Positions 34,716 to 43,102 of a stretch of 64,000 nucleotides of DNA are shown here, one piece after another; position 1 is the first letter of the stretch, and each line of letters opens with the position of its first letter. A program made the translations under genes and the position numbers. A model generated the notes under the pieces. It searched no databases and was not told the DNA's origin. It saw only the letters and a program-made list of their open reading frames with translations. The stretch spans positions 1 through 64,000 of the forward strand of contig UQUO01000004.1 of assembly GCA_900544295.1 (NCBI GenBank), written 5' to 3'. This stretch comes from an uncultured Eubacteriales bacterium (GTDB taxonomy: Bacteria; Bacillota; Clostridia; Oscillospirales; Oscillospiraceae).

Positions 34716-35312
34716 ATGAACTGGGCGGCTTTTTGTTCCTATGTGTTGCTCACGGCTATTACGCCGGGGCCGAACAACATTATGTCTATGTCCAATGCGG
34801 CGAAATACGGCTTCAAGCGTTCCTTCCCCTTCAACGTTGGCGTGCTGCTGGGCTTTTTTGTGGTCATGGGCCTGTGCGCTGCCTTCTCCTCGCTGCTCTA
34901 TGAATTCATACCCTCCGTGAAGCCCTATATGCTCTGCCTGGGCGCGGCCTACATACTTTGGCTGGCCTGGAGCATCTGGCGCGACAAGCCCCATGCGGAG
35001 AAGAAGAGCATCTTCACCCGCACGAACACCGTCGTCGCGGGCGCGGTGCTCCAGCTCGTGAACGTCAAGGTCATCCTCTACGGGATAACCTCCCTGAGCT
35101 CCTTCGTCCTGCCGCACTACGACTCCATCCCAGTTCTGGCGCTCTTCTGCTTCATACTCTCCGTCACGGGTTTTCTCTGCACGCTGCTCTGGGCGCTGTT
35201 CGGGGCAGTATTTGAGAAGTTTTTCAAGAAGTATTCCAAAATCGTCAACGCCGTCATGGCCCTGCTGCTGGTCTACTGCGCGGTGACGATGGTGCTGGAT
35301 ATCTGGGCCTGA
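34716..35312 (+). CDS. LysE-family amino-acid/metabolite exporter
   Basis: A 198-residue protein with about six helices. The family mark TAITPGPNNIMSMSNAAKYG lies in helix 1 and loop, followed by GVLLGFFVVMGLCAAF, LQLVNVKVILYGITSL and a short C-terminal helix. LysE/RhtB proteins export amino acids or related small molecules; the substrate here is unknown. ATG 34716 has GAGGAGG. Divergent from padR. Confidence 0.88.
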   Translation: MNWAAFCSYVLLTAITPGPNNIMSMSNAAKYGFKRSFPFNVGVLLGFFVVMGLCAAFSSLLYEFIPSVKPYMLCLGAAYILWLAWSIWRDKPHAEKKSIFTRTNTVVAGAVLQLVNVKVILYGITSLSSFVLPHYDSIPVLALFCFILSVTGFLCTLLWALFGAVFEKFFKKYSKIVNAVMALLLVYCAVTMVLDIWA

Positions 35313-35320
35313 GTGCCCGG

Positions 35321-35358
35321 ATGAAAAAACAGGCCGCTGCTGCGGCCTGTTTTTTCAT
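35321..35358. terminator. Bidirectional terminator, 17-bp perfect stem
   Basis: Arms 35321-35337 and 35342-35358, loop TGCT. Both strands carry six T after the GC stem, so it serves lysE and the convergent sugar cluster. Confidence 0.93.
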
Positions 35359-35364
35359 ATTCAT

Positions 35365-36093
35365 TTACTCCGCCGGGTAGGCCGCGCGGTCAAAGACCAG
35401 GACGGCGCGCTCCAGCGACAGCGCCGCGGCGGCTGGGAAATCCTCAGCCCGGGTTTCGGGGTCGAGCAGGCGGCGCGAGGTCTCGCGCTTGTGCTCACCG
35501 AAGATCGTGAGCCAGACCTCCCGAGCCCCCAGCAGCTCCGGCACGCCAAGGGTGATGCCGTACTCCGGCGCGTGGCCGCCGTCGGAGAAATATTTCTCCG
35601 AAACGCGGACTGTCTCCGCGTCGAGCTTCACGCGGCGCGCGGCCATATTCAGGCCGGCATGGGGCTCGTTGAGCGCCAGGTGGCCGTTCATGCCCACGCC
35701 AAGCAACACGAAGTCGAGGCCCCCAGCCCGACGGACAAAGCTGCTCATCCGCTCGCACTCCCGCTCCGGCTCCGAGGTCATGGCGTCGAAAAGGCAAATC
35801 TGGTCCTCGCTAACTCCCAGCGGGCCGAACAAACTCCTGCGCAGGAAATTTGCGCAGGAGCCCTCGTTCTCCGGCGGGACTCCAAGCCACTCATCCATGC
35901 CCACAAAGCGCGCCTTTGAAAAGTCCGTTTCTCCCTCCTTAGAGGCAGCCACGAGCGCCGAAAACACCGGGAGCGAGGAATGTCCGGCGGCAAGGCAGAG
36001 CATGGCGTCTGGCTTTTCGCTCACGAGCTGGCAAATCCGCCGCGCGGCGCAGGCCCCGCCTTCCTCCTGGGTATCAAAAATGAAGAATTTCAC
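35365..36093 (-). CDS. Glucosamine-6-phosphate deaminase-like sugar isomerase (NagB family)
   Basis: A 242-residue member of the glucosamine-6-phosphate deaminase/6-phosphogluconolactonase fold. Substrate loop CLAAGHSSLPVFSAL (normally AtGsTP), VGMDEWLGVPPENEGSC with the catalytic Asp, and LLGVGMNGHLALNEP with the ring-opening His. Compared with canonical NagB, the TGSTP loop reads AGHSS, so the substrate may differ. Starts at GTG 36093, only 3 bases after the previous stop, with GAGGTGAGG. Last gene of the glycyl-radical operon. Confidence 0.82.
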   Translation of the reverse strand: MKFFIFDTQEEGGACAARRICQLVSEKPDAMLCLAAGHSSLPVFSALVAASKEGETDFSKARFVGMDEWLGVPPENEGSCANFLRRSLFGPLGVSEDQICLFDAMTSEPERECERMSSFVRRAGGLDFVLLGVGMNGHLALNEPHAGLNMAARRVKLDAETVRVSEKYFSDGGHAPEYGITLGVPELLGAREVWLTIFGEHKRETSRRLLDPETRAEDFPAAAALSLERAVLVFDRAAYPAE

Positions 36094-36096
36094 GCC

Positions 36097-37173
36097 TCAC
36101 CTCATGAGCTCGATGGGGTACTTCACCTTTGCGCTGAACGGGAGCGCGATCTTGCGGCCCTCCTTGGCGCTGGCATAGGCGGCGTAGACCATCTCCAACA
36201 CGGCGCGGCCGTCCTCGCCGGTGACGAGGGGCTTTTCTCCCGTGCGGACACAGTGGATGAAGTGCGCGAGCTCCTGGGGATAGCCCTGGTTGAAGGCCTC
36301 CTCAAAGACGGTGAAGGTCCAGCCCTGGGTGCTGCCCGCCTTCTCCATGGCGTAGTCGTAGCCCTCGGTGCTGTAGGTAAGCGCGCTGTTGCCGCGGAAG
36401 AGGTCGGCATAGGACACGCCCTTGTCGCCGTAGACCTCGATGCGGTCGTCCATGCCGCCGTGCTTGGCCCAGCTGTCCTCGGCTACGGCGGTGACGCCGT
36501 TCTCGAACTCGACTATGGTGACGGTGTTGTCCTCGCAGGTGGTTATGTCGTTGTGGAAGACCGTCTTCATGTCGGAGTAGACGCTGTTCACCTTGGCGTT
36601 GCCGGTCATCCAGCGGAACCAGGCCAGAGCGTGGCAGCCCATGTCCATCATGACGCCGCCGCCGGCGCACTCCTCCTTATAGAACCAGGCGCTGTGCGGG
36701 CCGCTGTGCTTCTCGGCCTGCTTGAGCATATAGACCTTGCCCACAGCGCCGCGCTCGACGAGGTCGCGCACGCGCTCGTACTTCGGGGCAAAGCAGAGCT
36801 CCTCGGCGTACATGAGGTTGACGCCGTGGGCCTTGCACTCGGCAATCATCTCGTCCGCCTGCTCCAGCGTCATGGCCAGGGGCTTCTCGACGATGACGTG
36901 CTTACCGCTGCGGGCAGCCTTGAGGCAGGCCTCATAGTGGGTATAGTTGGGCATACAGACGTCCACGACCTCCGCGCCGCTCTCGGCCAGGAGCTTGTCC
37001 ACGTCGTCATACACCCCGGGGATACCGAACTCCGCCGCGACGGCCTCAGCCTTCTCGCGGCTGCGGGCGTAGATGGCCACTACCTCGGCCTCGTGTACGA
37101 AGCGCTTGTAGCTCTCAAGATGGATGTGGGCGATGAAACCCGCGCCGAGTATGGCGACCTTTGTCTTTTCCAT
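36097..37173 (-). CDS. Gfo/Idh/MocA-family oxidoreductase (1)
   Basis: A 358-residue NAD(P)-dependent sugar oxidoreductase. Rossmann fold VAILGAGFIAHIHLESYKRF, nucleotide-site EKPLAMTLEQADEM with the conserved Lys, and a C-terminal alpha/beta domain with MDMGCHALAWFRWM, where His sits at the catalytic place. The family oxidises or reduces keto groups of sugars, inositols or anhydro sugars. AAGGAGG lies before ATG. It stands between the activase and the NagB-like gene. Confidence 0.9.
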   Translation of the reverse strand: MEKTKVAILGAGFIAHIHLESYKRFVHEAEVVAIYARSREKAEAVAAEFGIPGVYDDVDKLLAESGAEVVDVCMPNYTHYEACLKAARSGKHVIVEKPLAMTLEQADEMIAECKAHGVNLMYAEELCFAPKYERVRDLVERGAVGKVYMLKQAEKHSGPHSAWFYKEECAGGGVMMDMGCHALAWFRWMTGNAKVNSVYSDMKTVFHNDITTCEDNTVTIVEFENGVTAVAEDSWAKHGGMDDRIEVYGDKGVSYADLFRGNSALTYSTEGYDYAMEKAGSTQGWTFTVFEEAFNQGYPQELAHFIHCVRTGEKPLVTGEDGRAVLEMVYAAYASAKEGRKIALPFSAKVKYPIELMR

Positions 37174-37205
37174 GCTGTATCCTCCTTAATAATTTGGCTT
37201 ATTAA

Positions 37206-38111
37206 CTAACCCCCGATGCCTGCATCGAGGCCCAGGCTCTCGCCCAGCGCCTTCCAGGGCAGGAGGTCTTCCTTCGTGAGCATGGCCGCGTCGAGCGCAT
37301 ACTCGCGCCCGAGTTTGGCGTATTTGCCGCGGCCCAGGGTGTGATACGGCAGCAGGTCAACCCGACGTACGCCGTGCGAGAGGGCGAAGCGGAAGATGCC
37401 CTCCATCTCCGCCTCCGTATGGTTGAAGCCGGGTATGACCGGCACGCGGGCGATGACCTCCGTGCGTGCCGCGGCAAATGACAGGTTCGCGCCCACCTCA
37501 GCGATGTCAGCGCCCGTGACGGCGCGGAGCTTTTCCTCCTCCGCGTGCTTCACGTCGAAGAGGAAAAGCCGCGTATGCGGAGCCACGAGTGCGAAATTCT
37601 CCGCCGGCGCCGCGCCGCAGGTCTCTATAGCTGTATGTACGCCCTGCGCCGCAAGAGAGGCGAGCAGCGGCGCGAGCGCCGGGGCCTGCAAAACGGCCTC
37701 GCCGCCGGAGAAGGTCACTCCCCCGCCGCTGTCCTCGTAGTAGTCCCTGTCCCGCAGGACGACGCGCTCTATTTCCTCCGCCGTCATCAGCTCGCCGCAG
37801 AGGCTGAGCGCCCCAGCCGGGCAGATTGCGGCGCACGTGCCGCAGGCGCGGCAGCGCGCCCTGTCCACACGCGGCATCTCCCCCGGCGTCCAGCTCACGG
37901 CGCCGTTTGGGCAGGCGCGGGCGCACGCGCCACAGGCGGCGCATTTTTTCTCATCCCTCAGCAGCTGCCTCGCCGCGCTCTGGGACTCCGGATTGGAGCA
38001 CCATGGACAGTGCAGGCCGCAGCCCTTCAGAAAAACCACCGTGCGTATGCCCGGCCCGTCGTGCACGGCGAAGCGCTCGATCTCAAAGACCCTTAATTCC
38101 ATGGCGTTCAC
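37206..38111 (-). CDS. Glycyl-radical enzyme activating enzyme (radical SAM)
   Basis: A 301-residue activase that uses S-adenosylmethionine to place the glycyl radical on the enzyme encoded upstream. Radical-SAM motif CGLHCPWC (about 31-38), then an inserted two-cluster ferredoxin domain (CAACGACARACP, CRACGTCAAICP), then GGGVTFSGGEAVLQ (SAM site) and a TIM-barrel end. The extra clusters are typical of activases for dehydratase/lyase-type glycyl-radical enzymes, not of PflA. GTG 38111 overlaps the enzyme's TGA; ATG 38102 is the alternative start. Confidence 0.93.
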   Translation of the reverse strand: MNAMELRVFEIERFAVHDGPGIRTVVFLKGCGLHCPWCSNPESQSAARQLLRDEKKCAACGACARACPNGAVSWTPGEMPRVDRARCRACGTCAAICPAGALSLCGELMTAEEIERVVLRDRDYYEDSGGGVTFSGGEAVLQAPALAPLLASLAAQGVHTAIETCGAAPAENFALVAPHTRLFLFDVKHAEEEKLRAVTGADIAEVGANLSFAAARTEVIARVPVIPGFNHTEAEMEGIFRFALSHGVRRVDLLPYHTLGRGKYAKLGREYALDAAMLTKEDLLPWKALGESLGLDAGIGG

Positions 38112-40390
38112 TCGTCGTACATGACGCGGCTCATGAGCTCATCCTGCACGTCGGGTTCCAGGTGCACGAACACTGCGCTGAAACCGCTTACGCGGACGAT
38201 GAGGTCTTCGTAGTCCTCAGGCTTGGCGCGCGCTTTCTCCAGCACGCCCTTGTCTATGACCGTGACCATGACGTGGCAGCCGCCGCGCTTGAAATAGGTC
38301 TTGAACATGGCCTTTATCTTGTCGCGGTTCTCGCGGAAGAAGTTCGTGGAAAACTTGATATTCTGCACGGAGCCGCCGTGCAGGCCCGCGTCAAAGCGCG
38401 CGAGGGAATTGAGCACCGCCGTCGGCCCGTTGCGGCTGGCGCCGCCCTGGGGGTTGTTGGCGGGATTCATATACTGGCCCGCGCAGCGGCCATCCGGCGA
38501 GGCCCCCGTGCGGCGGCCCCACTCCGTGTTCAGCTGGTTGTTGCTGATGACGATGAGGTAATACTGCATCCCTGCCGCGATGCCGCGGTCGCGGATACCG
38601 TTTGCGACGTACTCGAAAAACTCGTTGGCTAAGTCGTCTATCTCAGGGATGTCATTGCCGTATTTGTCATACTCCCAGAGGCGGCGGCGCATGAGCTCAT
38701 AGCCCTCGAAGTTGGCGCGCGTGGCGTCCACTATCTGCTGGAGCGTATACTCGTGCGTGTCGTAGACAAAGTGCTTGATGGCCGAGAGCGAGTCGGATAC
38801 GTTGATGTTGCCGTAGGTCTCGTTCGTACCGCCGAGGTAGCGCACGCCGCCGTCAAGGACCGCCTTGCCGCGCTCTATGCAGTCATCCATGAGCAGGCTC
38901 GTGAACAGGAAGGAGACCTCCCTGTCCATGACCTCGTAGGAGTAGGTCTGCGCCTTTACCGAGAGGTCGAAGTAGTACTCCAGCAGGGCCTTGTACTGCG
39001 CGTAGAGCTCGTCGAAGGTCTTGAGCTCGCTGACGGGCTTCATCGGCACGGGGCCGCTCTTTTTGATGCCGTCCATGGGGTCCACGCCCTCGTTCAGGGC
39101 TATGGTCAGGAGCTTGAGCAGGTTTATGCAGGTGTTGGGCGTACCCGTGCTCTGCCCGGCGATGACAAACTCGCCGCAGCCGAAGGGTACATACTGCTCC
39201 GCCGTCTCCATATCCACGCGCATGGCGCGCGCGACGGCGGGGACGTTCACGTCGTCGTTATACAGCGTGGGATAGGTCGCGCCCGCGCCCAGGCTCTCCA
39301 TGGCCATGTCGAAGATGTCCTCCGGCATGTCCTTGGTTATCCGCAGCGTGAACTGCGGCTCGACATAGCGCACGTCCTTCGACACGCGCAGGGCCAGGCG
39401 CAGGAAGACGTCCGCCTCTTTCGGGTGCTTTCTGCCGTAGCCGCCGACGATTATGCGGCCGTTCACGGTGGTGCGGCGGTTTTCTATCATGGTCCAGAGG
39501 CTCTTTATATACTCATACGCCTCATCCTCGCTGAGGACGCCCGTCTCCAGGTCGCGCGCGAGGTAGGGGCCGAGGTAATCGTCCAGGCGGCCGTAGTTGA
39601 TGACGCCCGCCAGCAGGGCGTAGAGCCAGAAAAGCTGCATAGCGTCGTGGAAATTCTCGGGTGGGCGGTCCTTCACGGCCTCCAGGCCCTCGGCCATGCG
39701 CATCAGCTGACGCCTCCGCTCGGGCGAGGCGGTCTTCGCCAGGCGCAGGGCCTCCTGACGCTCGTGCTCGGCGCAGTTTACAAAGATATCGAGGCAGCGA
39801 AGGCCCGCGCGGTGGAAGCTGTTTTCCGGGTTTTCAGCCAGCTTCGCCTCCAGCTTGCGCCGCAGGCCGCCGATACCGTTTTCAAGCAGCAGGGGGTAGT
39901 TGAGCATCATACCGCTGAGCCGCGCCGTCGCTATGAGCGGCGTCTCGCAGTCTATGAAGCGGCCGATGACGTCGTCGATTAGCGCCTCGTTGCAATACTT
40001 CGTCTTGAGGTCGTTCTCGCGCCAGTAATCGTAGAGCGCGTCTATGCGGGCGCGGTCCGCATCACTTGAGAAGGACTCCCTCAGCTTTTTCAGCTTGTTG
40101 AACACGCAGTAATGCCCCACTCCGCCGACGGAGGTGACGCAGCCGAAGCCTATGGGCAGCACGTCTATGCGGCCCGCGACCCGATCCTGCGGCTCTATGC
40201 TGCGGAACATTTCAGGATACAGCACCTCCAGGCAGGCCACCTCCCGCTCCTCGCGGGAAGCCCCTGCCATGGCACGGTGCGTGCGCGTATATTCCTCCAT
40301 TATCTCAAGCTGCCGTTCCGGCGATTTCTCGCACGGCAGCTTTATGCTGACTTCAACGTTCTGTACCCCGTCGATGTCGAATTTTGCCAT
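38108..40390 (-). CDS. Glycyl-radical enzyme of the eliminase/dehydratase type, substrate unknown
   Basis: A 760-residue PFL-superfamily enzyme. Active-site C405 in VPFGCGEF keeps the Cys-x-Glu (C405, E407) motif of dehydratases and C-X lyases and lacks the Cys-Cys of pyruvate formate-lyase. Glycyl-radical loop RVSGFSAVF with G736, 24 residues from the C-terminus. Between them are GGTNETYGNINVSDSLSA and RRTGASPDGRCAGQYMNPA. The neighbours (NanE-like, NagB-like, three Gfo/Idh/MocA) point to a sugar or amino-sugar derivative. Closest functional analogy: YbiW/PflD, which cleave anhydrohexitol 6-phosphates. That is inference only. Confidence 0.88.
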   Translation of the reverse strand: MAKFDIDGVQNVEVSIKLPCEKSPERQLEIMEEYTRTHRAMAGASREEREVACLEVLYPEMFRSIEPQDRVAGRIDVLPIGFGCVTSVGGVGHYCVFNKLKKLRESFSSDADRARIDALYDYWRENDLKTKYCNEALIDDVIGRFIDCETPLIATARLSGMMLNYPLLLENGIGGLRRKLEAKLAENPENSFHRAGLRCLDIFVNCAEHERQEALRLAKTASPERRRQLMRMAEGLEAVKDRPPENFHDAMQLFWLYALLAGVINYGRLDDYLGPYLARDLETGVLSEDEAYEYIKSLWTMIENRRTTVNGRIIVGGYGRKHPKEADVFLRLALRVSKDVRYVEPQFTLRITKDMPEDIFDMAMESLGAGATYPTLYNDDVNVPAVARAMRVDMETAEQYVPFGCGEFVIAGQSTGTPNTCINLLKLLTIALNEGVDPMDGIKKSGPVPMKPVSELKTFDELYAQYKALLEYYFDLSVKAQTYSYEVMDREVSFLFTSLLMDDCIERGKAVLDGGVRYLGGTNETYGNINVSDSLSAIKHFVYDTHEYTLQQIVDATRANFEGYELMRRRLWEYDKYGNDIPEIDDLANEFFEYVANGIRDRGIAAGMQYYLIVISNNQLNTEWGRRTGASPDGRCAGQYMNPANNPQGGASRNGPTAVLNSLARFDAGLHGGSVQNIKFSTNFFRENRDKIKAMFKTYFKRGGCHVMVTVIDKGVLEKARAKPEDYEDLIVRVSGFSAVFVHLEPDVQDELMSRVMYDE

Positions 40391-40418
40391 AAGAGTGCTC
40401 CTTCCGCCGCGCGCGGGC

Positions 40419-41168
40419 TCAGTGCTTGCTGCGCTCCGCGTCTCTCCAATTGCTGCGGTACCCGCTCATGAGGTCGGTGAAGCGTTTCGCCGTCAGGTGC
40501 GGGCGGGTTATCGCGCTGCCCACGACCACAGCATGCGCGCCGAGATAGAGGCACTTGATGGCGTCCTCCGGCGTGTAGATGTGGCCCTCCATTATCATAT
40601 ATGCCTCGTCTCCGAAATCGCGGCACATGCGCGCAAATTCGCGCAGATCCGGGCTCTCTATGCTCGCAGTCTCCGCGGTGTAGCCGTAGAGCGTGGGGCC
40701 TACGATGTCCGCGCCGAGCTTAACCGCGTGCTCAGCCTCCTCGTAATTGGAGACGTCCGCGAAAATGATGGCCTCCGGTATCTCGCGTTTCACTATGGGC
40801 AACAGGTCCCAGGCCACGGTGCCCTCGTGGGTCACCTGCTTTGTGCAATCAAGCGCGATTATCTCCGCGCCCGCCTCCCAGACCTGGCGCGCGGCCTCCA
40901 GCGTCGGGGTGATGAAAACATCAGTGTCGTCATGCCATATTTTATACAGGCCAATGAGCGGCAGGTCCACTGCCGCCTTGATGGCCCTTATCTGCTCCGG
41001 GGAGTTGGCCCTTATGCCGGCCGCGCCCGCCCACTTGGCGGCCTGGGCCATCTTCACGACGATGTCGTCAGTATATATGGGGTCGTCCTTCTGGACCTGG
41101 CAGGAGACTATCAGGCCGTTGCGAAAACCCTCCAAAATCTTTCTTTTTCTTTCATCCGTCGTCTTCAT
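40419..41168 (-). CDS. N-acetylmannosamine-6-phosphate 2-epimerase-like protein (NanE family)
   Basis: A 249-residue TIM-barrel protein. NanE marks: GLIVSCQVQKDDPIYTDDI, AAGIRANSPEQIRAIKAAVD, LPLIGLYKIWHDDTDVFITP, EIIALDCTK, and a C-terminal phosphate site AHAVVVGSAITRPHLTAKRF. NanE turns ManNAc-6-P into GlcNAc-6-P. Here no nanA, nanK or nagA is nearby, so the substrate may be another N- or O-modified sugar phosphate. ATG 41168 has GGAGGG; first gene after the operator-promoter. Confidence 0.87.
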   Translation of the reverse strand: MKTTDERKRKILEGFRNGLIVSCQVQKDDPIYTDDIVVKMAQAAKWAGAAGIRANSPEQIRAIKAAVDLPLIGLYKIWHDDTDVFITPTLEAARQVWEAGAEIIALDCTKQVTHEGTVAWDLLPIVKREIPEAIIFADVSNYEEAEHAVKLGADIVGPTLYGYTAETASIESPDLREFARMCRDFGDEAYMIMEGHIYTPEDAIKCLYLGAHAVVVGSAITRPHLTAKRFTDLMSGYRSNWRDAERSKH

Positions 41169-41219
41169 ATCAAGCCCTCCACATGCGGAGCCCGACATAT
41201 TTCCGTTTTTATGCGCAAA

Positions 41220-41279
41220 AACAGCAGCTCCGCTCTACTTTTACAAGTACATTATAGCGAAGCTGCTGTTCATTTTCAA
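41220..41279 (-). promoter_or_regulatory. Glycyl-radical operon promoter inside a 14-bp inverted repeat
   Basis: Minus strand: TTGAAA (41279-41274), a 17-base spacer, TATAAT (41256-41251). The arms 41257-41270 and 41220-41233 are inverted repeats with one mismatch (AACAGCAGCT core), one covering the spacer and one downstream of the start. Read through from deoR, the RNA would form this hairpin followed by TTTTT, a terminator; started at the promoter it cannot. The arms may also bind the DeoR regulator. Confidence 0.8.
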
Positions 41280-41314
41280 GCATTATTTTTCAATTTCGAA
41301 CAAATTTAAATAAT

Positions 41315-42073
41315 TCACACCAAAACAAATTGCTCCGGAAGGTTCTCCGGCAGGCTGTCCGCCCTGTTGCAGATGATGGTGTCAAAGGAGCTGAATGGGG
41401 CGATGGCGTAGAAGCCTATGCGCGTAAGCTTGGTGGCGTCCAGCAGCAGGTGCCGCTTGGTAGCGTTCTTCATCGCCAGAGCCTTGATGGTCATGCACTC
41501 CGTCTCCATCGTGTAGGCCATCTGCTTGTCCATGGAGGCGCCGAAGCAGCCTATGAAGGCATGGTCAAAGTGGAGCTTCTCAATTATCTCGTGAGCGATG
41601 GAGCCCGAGAGCAGGTCGTAATGCGGGCTGTACTTGCCGCCGACCAGGAAGACCTCGGCCTCCGCACGCTTGGACATCTCAAGTATCATGGTGTTGTTCG
41701 TGACTATGCGCACGCGGCGCCGGAGCAGCTGCTCGGCCAGTGGCAGCAGGCTGGTGCCGTCGTCCAGATAGACGCACTCTCCGTCCGCTACGAGGCCCGC
41801 GGCGTAATTCCCTACGAGCTGCTTTTCGTGGACGTTCACGTTGGCCTTCAGGCGCGTCGATATCTGCACGTTCTCCAGCAGGGAGTCCGTGCCGCCGTTT
41901 GTGGTGGCCCCGCCCTGGACGCGGCGGAGCTTGCCCTGTTTTTCGAGCTTTTCAAAGTCTCGCCTCACCGTTGTTTCTGAGGTGCCCATCTGCGCGGCTA
42001 TATCCTTGAGGTTTACAACGCCGAGCTCATTGATCCTGCGCATGATGAAAAGCGCGCGTTCCGATGCTATCAT
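41315..42073 (-). CDS. DeoR-family sugar-metabolism regulator
   Basis: A 252-residue repressor. HTH at the N-terminus (RALFIMRRINELGVVNLKDI, then GTSETTVRRDFEKLEKQGKL) and a DeoRC sugar-phosphate sensor domain (YLDDGTSLLPLAEQLL, RIVTNNTMILEM, FLVGGKYSPHYDLLSG). DeoR proteins usually respond to a phosphorylated sugar of their own pathway. ATG 42073 follows GGGAG; upstream residues in the open frame are not family-like. It sits directly before the glycyl-radical promoter, its probable target. Confidence 0.92.
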   Translation of the reverse strand: MIASERALFIMRRINELGVVNLKDIAAQMGTSETTVRRDFEKLEKQGKLRRVQGGATTNGGTDSLLENVQISTRLKANVNVHEKQLVGNYAAGLVADGECVYLDDGTSLLPLAEQLLRRRVRIVTNNTMILEMSKRAEAEVFLVGGKYSPHYDLLSGSIAHEIIEKLHFDHAFIGCFGASMDKQMAYTMETECMTIKALAMKNATKRHLLLDATKLTRIGFYAIAPFSSFDTIICNRADSLPENLPEQFVLV

Positions 42074-42114
42074 TTTATTCTCCCTTCCAAGACCCGGGAT
42101 GCCAGACGGAACCC

Positions 42115-43086
42115 TCAGTGTATGGTGAAGTCTATCCCACATTGGCGGCGTATCTCGTCCATCACGCCCGCAGCAATGCGCGTACACTCTGTCCATTCTC
42201 CCGCATCTCCGCCCCGGGTCAGCAAAACAAAGCGTTCCAGCTCATATCTCATATCATACTCCCCGCAAGGGTCCGATGCAAGCTCTAAAATCTTGCCTTT
42301 TCGCACGGAAACCACGTTTAGCGGGGCTGCCGTGGGCCAAAAGCGCAGGGAGCCGCTCTCTCCGCTTATCTCCGAAATACAGTCTGACTGGTCAACTTTG
42401 GAATACTCCAGCTCCGCGTGGAAGCCGTCGTACTCGCAGATCGCCGTTCCAAGGGCGTCTATGGAGCCGGGCAGAAACACGGCCTTCGCCGTCACGGCCC
42501 GGGGAGCGCCGAAGAGCAGCACCATGAGGTTCACGCAGTAGGCGCCGATGTCCATCAGCGCGCCGTTGCCGAGGCGCGGGTCAAAGGCGTTTTCGATTAT
42601 GCCGTTTTTAAACTTGTCATAGCGGGAGGAATACTGACAGTAGCTGAACCTGGCGCGGCGCACTGGGCCTATTCTCGCTATCTCCTCCCTCAGCAGGGGG
42701 ATGGTTGGCAGGAAGGCCGAGCGCATGGCCTGGAGCAGCACCAAGCCCCGCTCCTGCGCCGCGGAGAGCATGGTCTCCAGCTCCACGGCACAGCGGGCGA
42801 TGGGCTTTTCACACAGGACATGCTTGCCCCCGCGCAGCATCAGCAGGGTCTGCTCGCAGTGCAGGGCGTTGGGGCTGGCGATGTAAACAGCGTCCACGCT
42901 CTCCGACGCGGCCAGCGCCTCCAGGCTGTCGGTCCAGTGCGGCGCGCCCCACTTGTCCGCGAAGGCGCGCGCCTTTTCGGCACTGCGGGAGTACACCGTG
43001 TCGAGCGTGAACTCAGGGCAGAACTTGGAGGCCGCGAGCATACGCTCCGTTATAAAGTTTGTCCCTATTATACCGAAGCGAACCAT
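42115..43086 (-). CDS. Gfo/Idh/MocA-family oxidoreductase (2)
   Basis: A 323-residue dehydrogenase. RFGIIGTNFITERMLAASKF (nucleotide loop slightly degenerate), VDAVYIASPNALHCEQTLLM, VLCEKPIARCAVELE with the catalytic Lys, GALMDIGAYCVNLMVLLFG. It resembles the D-xylose/dihydrodiol dehydrogenase branch of the family. ATG 43086 has AAAGGGGGCCGGAGC upstream. It follows the chimeric gene by 16 bases. Confidence 0.88.
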   Translation of the reverse strand: MVRFGIIGTNFITERMLAASKFCPEFTLDTVYSRSAEKARAFADKWGAPHWTDSLEALAASESVDAVYIASPNALHCEQTLLMLRGGKHVLCEKPIARCAVELETMLSAAQERGLVLLQAMRSAFLPTIPLLREEIARIGPVRRARFSYCQYSSRYDKFKNGIIENAFDPRLGNGALMDIGAYCVNLMVLLFGAPRAVTAKAVFLPGSIDALGTAICEYDGFHAELEYSKVDQSDCISEISGESGSLRFWPTAAPLNVVSVRKGKILELASDPCGEYDMRYELERFVLLTRGGDAGEWTECTRIAAGVMDEIRRQCGIDFTIH

Positions 43087-43102
43087 GCTCCGGCCCCCTT
43101 TT

